From Oscillospiraceae bacterium (GTDB lineage: Bacteria > Bacillota > Clostridia > Oscillospirales > Ruminococcaceae), in the NCBI GenBank assembly GCA_900770195.1, contig CAAGJI010000017.1, positions 1-31,745 on the forward strand: 31,745 bases of DNA, given 5' to 3'. Position 1 is the stretch's first letter; each line of letters starts with the position of its first letter. Below, piece by piece: positions 25,622 to 31,745 of the stretch. The translations under genes and the position numbers were made by a program. The notes under the pieces were generated by a model. The model ran no database searches. It saw only the letters and a list, made by a program, of their open reading frames with translations, and was not told the origin of the DNA.

Positions 25622-26884
25622 ATGAAACCATTTGAAAAGAAAATCTGGCTTTCATCTCCGACAATGCATGGCGATGAACAGAAATGGGTAAATGATGCAT
25701 TTGAGAAGAATTGGATTACCACAGCCGGCGAAAATGTTAACAGTGTAGAAACTCTGGTTGCAGAAAAGATCGGCTGCAAGTATGCGGTTGCACTTTCGTG
25801 CGGCACGGGTGCTTTGCATCTTGCAATCAAACTTGCAGGTGAAAAGCTCTATGGACAGGCAAAGCCAAATGCAGGAACACTTCAGGGACATAAGGTTTTC
25901 TGTTCCGATATGACATTTGATGCGACAGTCAATCCTGTTGCATATGAGGATGGCGAGGCTGTTTTCATCGATACTGAGCGTGACACATGGAATATGGATC
26001 CTGTTGCACTGGAAAAAGCATTTGAGATTTATTCTGATGTGAAACTGGTCGTTCTTGTTCATCTCTACGGAACGCCTGCCAAGCTTGATGAGATTATGGC
26101 TGTTTGCGAAAAGCATGGTGTTGTTCTTGTGGAGGATGCAGCAGAATCGTTTGGTGCGACATATAAAGGCAAGCAGACAGGCACTTTCGGAAGTGGAAAT
26201 ATCATCAGTTTCAACGGAAATAAAATTATCACTGGCTCATCAGGTGGTATGTTTCTGACTGATAGTAAAGCTGATGCGGATAAAGTGAGAAAATGGTCAA
26301 CACAAAGCCGTGAAGCTGCCCCATGGTATCAGCACGAAGAAATCGGCTATAACTACAGAATGTCTAACATCATTGCAGGTGTCGTTCGTGGTCAGATGCC
26401 GTATCTGGAAGAACATATCACACAGAAAAAAGCAATCTATATGAGATACAAAGAGGGTTTCAAAGGACTTCCGGTTCATATGAATCCTTATGATGAAGCA
26501 AACAGCGAGCCGAACTTCTGGCTTAGCTGTATGATCATTGACAGGGAGGCTATGTGCAAGCAGGTGCGAGGCGAACAAGACACACTTTATATTTCCGAGA
26601 GTGGGAAAAGTTGTCCGACTGAAATCCTTGAAACGCTTGCAAAATACAATGCTGAGGGCAGACCAATCTGGAAGCCAATGCACATGCAGCCTATTTACAG
26701 AATGAATCCGTTCATCACAGTTAATGGTAATGGCAGAGGTCAGACAAATGCTTATATTGCAGGTGATCTTGAAGATATCGGAGCGGATATTTTTGAGAGA
26801 GGTCTGTGTCTGCCATCTGATAACAAGATGACAGCGGAGGAACAGGATAAGATCATTGAGATAATCAGGAGTTGTTTTGACTGA
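25622..26884 (+). CDS. DegT/DnrJ/EryC1-family sugar aminotransferase
   Basis: A PLP-dependent aminotransferase expected to put an amino group on the 4-keto sugar made by the preceding dehydratase. The protein starts MKPFEKKIWLSSPTMHG. Markers are CGTGALHLAI, EDAAESFGA (PLP-binding Asp) and SFNGNKIITGSSGG with Lys201 as the Schiff-base lysine. The middle holds the WKPMHMQPIY block seen in PglE-like enzymes. Start 25622 is preferred because AGGG lies about 9 bases ahead; ATG 25613 and ATG 25571 are in frame but less well placed. Base use is richer in G and C than the flanking genes, which suggests a horizontally acquired cassette. The stop shares one base with the next ATG. Confidence 0.9.
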   Translation: MKPFEKKIWLSSPTMHGDEQKWVNDAFEKNWITTAGENVNSVETLVAEKIGCKYAVALSCGTGALHLAIKLAGEKLYGQAKPNAGTLQGHKVFCSDMTFDATVNPVAYEDGEAVFIDTERDTWNMDPVALEKAFEIYSDVKLVVLVHLYGTPAKLDEIMAVCEKHGVVLVEDAAESFGATYKGKQTGTFGSGNIISFNGNKIITGSSGGMFLTDSKADADKVRKWSTQSREAAPWYQHEEIGYNYRMSNIIAGVVRGQMPYLEEHITQKKAIYMRYKEGFKGLPVHMNPYDEANSEPNFWLSCMIIDREAMCKQVRGEQDTLYISESGKSCPTEILETLAKYNAEGRPIWKPMHMQPIYRMNPFITVNGNGRGQTNAYIAGDLEDIGADIFERGLCLPSDNKMTAEEQDKIIEIIRSCFD

Positions 26885-27561
26885 TGTACGCAAGATACAT
26901 AAAGAGAATACTGGACTTTGTGCTTAGCCTTTGTGCATTGATTGTGCTGTTACCATTGCTACTGATACTGATTATTCTTGGTGCGATATTTATGGGTGGA
27001 AATCCTTTTTTTACACAGCAAAGACCGGGTAAAGATGAGAAGATTTTCAAACTGATAAAATTCAGAACGATGGATAACCGCAAAGATAAGAATGGTAATC
27101 TGCTTTCTGACGATGTCAGACTTAATAAGTATGGCAGGATTTTGAGAAGTACAAGTCTCGATGAATTGCCAGAGTTGATTAATATCCTTAAGGGAGATAT
27201 GGCAATTGTGGGACCACGTCCTCAGCTTGTGCGTGATATGGTGTTTATGACTGATGAACAGAGAAAACGTCATACAGTTCGTCAAGGATTAACTGGTCTT
27301 GCACAGGTTAATGGCAGAAATGCTATTAAGTGGGAAGATAAACTCTCTTATGATTTAAAGTACATTGAAAATATTACCTTTATTGGAGATATAGGAATTA
27401 TTTTGAAAACAGTAATAAATGTTTTCAAACGTGATGGCATATCTGAAGAAGGTATGGCTACAGCTGCTGATTTGGGGGATTATCTATTGAGCACTGGAAG
27501 AGTAAGTGAGAGTGAATATGCTCAGAAACAGCAAGAAGCCAAAGAATATGTGATGAGGTGA
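26884..27561 (+). CDS. initiating phosphoglycosyl transferase (PglC/WcaJ family)
   Basis: A monotopic membrane enzyme that transfers the first sugar phosphate onto undecaprenyl phosphate, starting the repeat unit. The membrane re-entrant helix is at about 9-33 (FVLSLCALIVLLPLLLILII). Markers are FFTQQRPG, FKLIKFRTM, the catalytic pair D93-E94 in TSLDELPELINILKGDM, then VGPRPQL and RQGLTGLAQVNGRN. The size fits the small PglC-like group. It starts at the TGATG junction with the aminotransferase. With the dehydratase and aminotransferase it suggests a 4-amino-4,6-dideoxy sugar as the first residue; that is inference. Confidence 0.92.
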   Translation: MYARYIKRILDFVLSLCALIVLLPLLLILIILGAIFMGGNPFFTQQRPGKDEKIFKLIKFRTMDNRKDKNGNLLSDDVRLNKYGRILRSTSLDELPELINILKGDMAIVGPRPQLVRDMVFMTDEQRKRHTVRQGLTGLAQVNGRNAIKWEDKLSYDLKYIENITFIGDIGIILKTVINVFKRDGISEEGMATAADLGDYLLSTGRVSESEYAQKQQEAKEYVMR

Positions 27562-27572
27562 AGAAATACTAA

Positions 27573-28364
27573 ATGGATAGCAATTTTAATATGGGTTTGG
27601 TATCGATCATAATGCCATCATATAACACGGCACAGTACATAGAACAATCAATAAAATCAGTTATTGCTCAAACATATAAGAACTGGGAACTTGTTGTGGT
27701 GGACGATTGTTCTACAGATAATACAGATGAGATAGTTGAGCAGTTCCTTACTGATAAACGGATAAAGTATCTAAAGAATGAACACAACTCAGGTGCTGCT
27801 GTTAGCCGAAACAGAGCATTAAGAGAAGCTAAAGGTAAATGGATAGCTTTCCTTGATTCAGATGATTTATGGATGCCAGAGAAACTAATATGGCAGATAA
27901 AGTTTATGAAGAAAAATAACTTTTATTTCTCATATACAAATTATTCTGAAATTGATGAAAGCGGTAAGCCTAATGGCATAACTGTCACGGGTCCTAAGAG
28001 GATAACTAAAATAGGTATGTTTAATTATTGTTGGCCAGGATGTTTAACGGTAATGTATGATAGAGAATATGTTGGCTTGGTTCAAATCAAGGATATAAAG
28101 AAGAATAATGACTATGCCATGTGGCTTAAAGTGTGTCAGAAAGCTGATTGTTATCTGCTTAACAAATGTTTGGCTCAATATCGAAAAGGCAGAGTTGGTA
28201 GTGTAAGTACACATGGTATTATAACTATGATTGGCTGGCACTACAAGCTGTTCCATGAAGCAGAAGGTCAGGGAGTAATTGCCTCGCTGTTTAATACTGG
28301 TAGGAACATGGTGTTTGGGTTTTATAAAAAGAAAAAGTTTATTAATAAATCGAATGGAGAATAA
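27573..28364 (+). CDS. GT2 family glycosyltransferase
   Basis: A cytoplasmic-face glycosyltransferase that adds a sugar to the lipid-linked repeat unit. The GT-A fold opens LVSIIMPSYNTAQYIEQ, followed by VDDCSTDNTDE and FLDSDDLWMPEK (the DxD-type metal site). The C-terminal part is basic and hydrophobic. The start could be 27573 or 27591 (MGLVSIIM); GAGGTG lies 15 bases ahead of the first ATG, and neither is well placed. The sugar and linkage are not known. Confidence 0.85.
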   Translation: MDSNFNMGLVSIIMPSYNTAQYIEQSIKSVIAQTYKNWELVVVDDCSTDNTDEIVEQFLTDKRIKYLKNEHNSGAAVSRNRALREAKGKWIAFLDSDDLWMPEKLIWQIKFMKKNNFYFSYTNYSEIDESGKPNGITVTGPKRITKIGMFNYCWPGCLTVMYDREYVGLVQIKDIKKNNDYAMWLKVCQKADCYLLNKCLAQYRKGRVGSVSTHGIITMIGWHYKLFHEAEGQGVIASLFNTGRNMVFGFYKKKKFINKSNGE

Positions 28365-28369
28365 ATGCA

Positions 28370-29464
28370 ATGAAAGTATTGGTTCTTGCTACGGATTATC
28401 CCAACAATGATGGACACGTTACGCTAATGTACATTCATTCTAGAAACGTCTATTATCAGAAACACGGAATTGATGTTACTGTATTGAATTTTTCAGCTAA
28501 TAGTAGTTATCAATATCAGAATATATCTGTAATTTCATTAGCGGATTATGAAGCTAAAAATGATAAATATGATATACTTATTTGTCATGCTGCCAATTTG
28601 AGAAATCACTATAAGTTTTTGAAAAAATATGGTGCATTATTTCCACATTTTGTCTTTTTCTTTCACGGTCATGAAGTTCTTCGCATAAGAGAAACATATT
28701 CAACGCCGTATTCATATGTTAAGAAAAGAAAGATTTCCGACTCTTTTGTTCAAGACATTTATGATTCGTATAAATTGAAAATTTGGCGAAACTATTTCCC
28801 TAAAGTTAAGGGAAAATCAACACTTATATTTGTTAGCGTTTGGATGAAAAATAAGTTTAAAAAATATGTTGGAATTGATCCTGATACATTCGAGACATAT
28901 ATCATTCATAATAATGTTGGCGAAGTTTTTCAAAGCGAATCATATGACTCTGAGTGTGAAAAAAAATATGATTTTATTACCATTAGAAGTAATATTGATG
29001 GTTCGAAATATTGTATTGATGTAGTAAATAGACTGGCAAATGAAAATCCAAGTTTATCGTTTTGTGTTGTGGGAGAGGGAGACTATTTTGAACATAATGA
29101 AAAAGCAGCTAATATAGAATGGGTTAATCGGAGTTTAAAACATGCAGAGATACCAGCATTTCTAAATTCATCAAAATGCGCACTTATGCCAACTAGATTG
29201 GATGCACAAGGTGTAATGATGTGTGAAATGGCTACTTATGGCATACCAGTTATTACTTCCGATATTGATATTTGTCAAGAAGTATCTACTATTTTTGAGA
29301 ATATGCTTATGATTAATAATGAAAAAACAGTTGATCTAAATATGGTATTAGATAAAACCAAAGGAATAGGCATAGTAGAAAAGAATAAAACTTTATTCTC
29401 AGAAAATACAGTTGGTAAAGAAGTAAGCATACTAAAGGAATTGATAAATGGAAAACAAAGCTAA
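28370..29464 (+). CDS. GT4-type (GT-B fold) glycosyltransferase
   Basis: Begins MKVLVLATDYPNNDGHVTLMY and contains the GT-B pattern with a donor-site block near the C-terminus: ALMPTRLDAQGVMMCEMATYGIPVITSD. That places a Glu in the GT4 E-x7-E-like region. An FFHGHEVLR segment lies in the N-terminal half. GGAG sits 15 bases upstream of the ATG, overlapping the end of the GT2 gene. The last 17 bases overlap the next gene. Its donor and acceptor cannot be told from sequence. Confidence 0.82.
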   Translation: MKVLVLATDYPNNDGHVTLMYIHSRNVYYQKHGIDVTVLNFSANSSYQYQNISVISLADYEAKNDKYDILICHAANLRNHYKFLKKYGALFPHFVFFFHGHEVLRIRETYSTPYSYVKKRKISDSFVQDIYDSYKLKIWRNYFPKVKGKSTLIFVSVWMKNKFKKYVGIDPDTFETYIIHNNVGEVFQSESYDSECEKKYDFITIRSNIDGSKYCIDVVNRLANENPSLSFCVVGEGDYFEHNEKAANIEWVNRSLKHAEIPAFLNSSKCALMPTRLDAQGVMMCEMATYGIPVITSDIDICQEVSTIFENMLMINNEKTVDLNMVLDKTKGIGIVEKNKTLFSENTVGKEVSILKELINGKQS

Positions 29465-30671
29465 TCATAGACATCAATTTTTAGTAACCCTTGGCTTAGT
29501 TTTAACTTTTTTCTCATCTGCTTGCCTTTGGAACGAACAAAGTCTGGGAAATTACATTTTGTGTAGCATTGTTGTAGTTGGAATTTCTTTCATTACTTTT
29601 TTTCTATATCCTATCCCTTTTGATACTATTATTAATAATAGATATATTGGATGGATTGTGATCACATATTCTATATTTGAATTGTATGGTCTATTGTTTC
29701 TGAGAATTGGTGCGTTTAATTGGGATTTTATTCTTGTTAGTGGTATTCTACAAATTAGTATTACGGTAATGATTATGACACTTAGAAACAAGGATGAGGT
29801 AATAAGTGTTCTATGTAAGAGCTGCTTAATCGCCATTGTAATTGTGTGTTCATATATGGTGAAAAAAGGCTCAATAAAATTATCTAATATTACATTTGGT
29901 TCAAGTTTTGGCTTGGAATTAAGCGGAAATAGAAATACAGTTGCAACTATAATTGGATTAATGTTAATTCCAGTTTCGTTTCTTGCAATTAATGAAAAAA
30001 AATATAGAATTATATATATAGCTATTGCCATATTCTCATCTGGTTGTATGTTGTTAACAGGTTCCAAAAAAGGAATCATCGTTCTACTGTTAATCATTAT
30101 GATGATATTTTTTATAGATAGAGGTGCATTTAAGTACCTTATTTTCCCAATTGTCATTGCATTTGGTATTTATGCTGTGTTTAATATTCCAATTCTATAT
30201 AACGTTGTTGGTTATAGATTGAAAGATATGTTTGCAACATTAGGAATAGGAACCGCAGTTACCAATGCACAATCAACGAATATCAGAAATAGTTTTATTT
30301 CTATGGGACTTAGATCAATGTGGAATCACCCGATTTTTGGTGGAGGAATGAATTATTTTCAATTTATAAATAACACTAGATATTATTCCCATAACAATTA
30401 TATTGAGTTGCTTAATAATTTTGGAATCTTAGGCTTCTCAATTTATTATATACCTATTTTTAAGAAAATACCTATATTATATAAAGACATAAAGAACAAC
30501 AAAGGAAAAGAATCGTTTAGTGAAAGCGTATTTTTATTTGTCTATCTTGTTTCAAAAATAGCTCTTGATTATGCAATGGTTTCTTACTCAGCAATGTGTG
30601 TATTTAATATACAGGTATTGATTATTTTCGAGATATTAAGAAGGGAAAATATAAAAAATGAAAAAACATAA
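29448..30671 (+). CDS. Wzy-like polysaccharide polymerase / O-antigen ligase family
   Basis: An integral membrane protein with about 11 hydrophobic segments. A Wzy_C-like loop lies in the second half (IRNSFISMGLRSMWNHPIFG) followed by YYSHNNYIELLNNFGILG. These features mark the polymerase that joins lipid-linked repeat units outside the membrane. AAGGA precedes the ATG. It overlaps the GT4 before it by 17 bases and the GT4 after it by 14, so the four genes from 27573 form one tightly packed unit. A ligase role cannot be excluded. Confidence 0.82.
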   Translation: MENKANHRHQFLVTLGLVLTFFSSACLWNEQSLGNYILCSIVVVGISFITFFLYPIPFDTIINNRYIGWIVITYSIFELYGLLFLRIGAFNWDFILVSGILQISITVMIMTLRNKDEVISVLCKSCLIAIVIVCSYMVKKGSIKLSNITFGSSFGLELSGNRNTVATIIGLMLIPVSFLAINEKKYRIIYIAIAIFSSGCMLLTGSKKGIIVLLLIIMMIFFIDRGAFKYLIFPIVIAFGIYAVFNIPILYNVVGYRLKDMFATLGIGTAVTNAQSTNIRNSFISMGLRSMWNHPIFGGGMNYFQFINNTRYYSHNNYIELLNNFGILGFSIYYIPIFKKIPILYKDIKNNKGKESFSESVFLFVYLVSKIALDYAMVSYSAMCVFNIQVLIIFEILRRENIKNEKT

Positions 30672-31632
30672 AATCCTTTTTGTACATCCGTCTTTAGGTT
30701 TAGGGGGAGCAGAGAAAATAATTGCCTTCTTGGCTAATTCAGTTTCTGAGAAATATGAAGTAAGTTTCTTGTCACTAAAAAACAATGAAAAAACGCTTAT
30801 TCTTAATGAAAAGATTAGATATATTTGCAAACCGTCTTATTCCGAAAAACCTATTTTCGGAAAGCAAATGGTATCTGGTATTAAAGATTTGATAAAAGTG
30901 GGAAGAATTATTAAGAACACAATTAAAACTGAACAAGCTGACTTGGTAATATGCTTTGATTTAAGAGTTCTTCTTGCGGTTAATATGGTGAAGATTAACT
31001 CTAAGGTACTTTTCTCTGAACGTGCAGATCCATATGCAAATCCTCAATATTGGAAATTCCTTTTAAATAGATTCTATAAAAAAATAGATTATATTGTATT
31101 TCAAACGGAAGCGGCCCAAGCATTTTATGGTGATAGTGTAAAGAAAAAGTCAGCTATTATCCCAAATCCAGCATTAATGAGAATTGATAGTGCAGTGAGG
31201 AGAAATCCGAGTAATTCTCAGAATTATATATTTGCGGCTGGCCGACTTCAGTATAGAAAAGGATTTGATCTCTTAGTAAATGCGTTTATTAAAATTGCAA
31301 GTAAGCATCCTGAAACTGAATTATGGATCTATGGTGAAGGAGAGGAAAAAAGCAAACTTATAACAACTATTAATAATAGTTGTTATAAGGATAGAGTAAG
31401 GTTGCTGAATCCCATTAATGGTGTGATAGAAAAGAATATTCAATCTAGATTATTTGTAATTCCATCTCGTTCTGAAGGGATTCCCAACATATTAATAGAA
31501 GCTATGGTTGCTGGGATTCCTTGCGTAGCCACTGATTGTTCACCTGGTGGAGCTAAGTTGCTATCAGAAAATGGTAAATACTGTATTTTAGCAAAAAATG
31601 ATGACGTAGAATCCTTAGCGAGTAAATTATAG
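30658..31632 (+). CDS. GT4 glycosyltransferase, C-terminus probably truncated
   Basis: A GT4 family glycosyltransferase: VHPSLGLGGAEK at the start, FSERADP, AAGRLQYRKGFDLLV, WIYGEGEEK, and FVIPSRSEGIPNILIEAMVAGIPCVATD as the donor-binding E-x7-E block. The 324-residue length is 30 to 50 residues short: the normal C-terminal helix after DVESLASKL is absent and a TAG follows. The sequence after the stop no longer encodes such a helix in any frame I checked. The likely cause is the element whose transposase starts at 31696. AAGGG lies ahead of the ATG. A 33-bp near-perfect palindrome lies at 31357-31389. Confidence 0.82.
   Translation: MKKHKILFVHPSLGLGGAEKIIAFLANSVSEKYEVSFLSLKNNEKTLILNEKIRYICKPSYSEKPIFGKQMVSGIKDLIKVGRIIKNTIKTEQADLVICFDLRVLLAVNMVKINSKVLFSERADPYANPQYWKFLLNRFYKKIDYIVFQTEAAQAFYGDSVKKKSAIIPNPALMRIDSAVRRNPSNSQNYIFAAGRLQYRKGFDLLVNAFIKIASKHPETELWIYGEGEEKSKLITTINNSCYKDRVRLLNPINGVIEKNIQSRLFVIPSRSEGIPNILIEAMVAGIPCVATDCSPGGAKLLSENGKYCILAKNDDVESLASKL
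31357..31389. repeat. 33-bp palindrome inside the GT4 coding region
   Basis: CTTATAACAACTATTA (31357-31372) is followed by one A and then its exact complement, TAATAGTTGTTATAAG (31374-31389). It encodes part of KLITTINNSCYK. In RNA it would fold into a stable AT-rich hairpin in the middle of a coding region. Confidence 0.85.
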
Positions 31633-31695
31633 CAATTCCATAAAATACCACAACAGTTGACAAAAGGTGTATACTAAAGGTAAGAGGCGATAAAT

Positions 31696-31745
31696 ATGTT
31701 ACATAATGAAGCAAGAAAACTTTTGGTAGAAGCATATAATAAAAC
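31696..31745 (+). CDS. start of a probable transposase gene, cut by the window edge
   Basis: An ATG with an AGAGG site about 9 bases ahead opens a frame that reads MLHNEARKLLVEAYNK and continues past the window. The sequence recalls the N-terminus of IS630-family transposases, just before their helix-turn-helix. This is recognition from a short stretch, so the family call is tentative. The preceding GT4 gene ends about 65 bases earlier, lacking its C-terminal helix, as expected if an insertion sequence begins near 31630. Confidence 0.45.
   Translation, partial: MLHNEARKLLVEAYNK

Noticed and set aside
31657..31675. TTGACA with TATACT as a promoter for the partial transposase
   Set aside because: The spacer is only 7 bp, far too short for a sigma-A promoter.

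Overview
The window is an AT-rich (roughly one-third GC) chromosomal segment of a Gram-positive gut or rumen anaerobe, most likely Ruminococcus or a close relative in the Oscillospiraceae. Signs of this are an exported CE2-type esterase with a dockerin-like segment, a lipoprotein binding protein, an oxygen-sensitive indolepyruvate:ferredoxin oxidoreductase with a phenylacetate-CoA ligase, a Wzz/BY-kinase fusion paired with a PHP phosphatase, and sigma-A promoters with 17-bp spacers. The organism assignment is inference.

Layout. Positions 1-3450: a REP-like double hairpin, the esterase with its own promoter and terminator, then an overlapping YaiI/YqxD-family and transglutaminase-like pair. 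Positions 3500-8230: a lipoprotein solute-binding protein followed by a membrane Cache-PAS-GGDEF-EAL protein, with no permease genes between or beside them; the EAL domain carries a one-base frameshift. Positions 8234-10690 (minus strand): a damaged cell-wall amidase and an AAA-ATPase/DUF1703 gene. Positions 10780-14620: an iorA-iorB-paaK operon joining aryl-2-oxo acids, aryl-acetyl-CoA and aryl-acetates. Positions 14640-15080: a decayed second copy of the AAA-ATPase/DUF1703 gene that still keeps its promoter. Positions 15090-17540: a low-molecular-weight tyrosine phosphatase, a UvrX/YqjW-like Y-family polymerase and a YolD-like partner. Positions 17557-18890: an Rpn/PD-(D/E)XK transposase-like nuclease whose 3' part is tandemly duplicated. 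Positions 18960-20700 (minus strand): a large serine recombinase preceded by a 39-codon ORF.

Positions 20950-31745 hold a capsule or exopolysaccharide locus. It begins with a promoter whose spacer contains a 12-T run, followed by a Wzz/tyrosine-kinase fusion with a tyrosine-rich tail, a CpsB-type phosphatase, a membrane NDP-sugar 4,6-dehydratase, a DegT aminotransferase, a PglC/WcaJ-like phosphoglycosyl transferase, a GT2, a GT4, a Wzy-like polymerase and a second GT4. The last GT4 appears cut short at its C-terminus and is followed by the start of a probable transposase. Dehydratase, aminotransferase and initiating transferase together suggest a lipid-linked 4-amino-4,6-dideoxy sugar as first residue; Wzx and an acetyltransferase are not in view.

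The most unusual signals are the permease-less binding protein beside a c-di-GMP enzyme, the poly-T promoter spacer and hexanucleotide tyrosine array in the polysaccharide locus, the Rpn 3' duplication, the decayed AAA-ATPase copy, the 20-bp palindrome upstream of the recombinase, and a 33-bp near-perfect palindrome inside the last glycosyltransferase gene.
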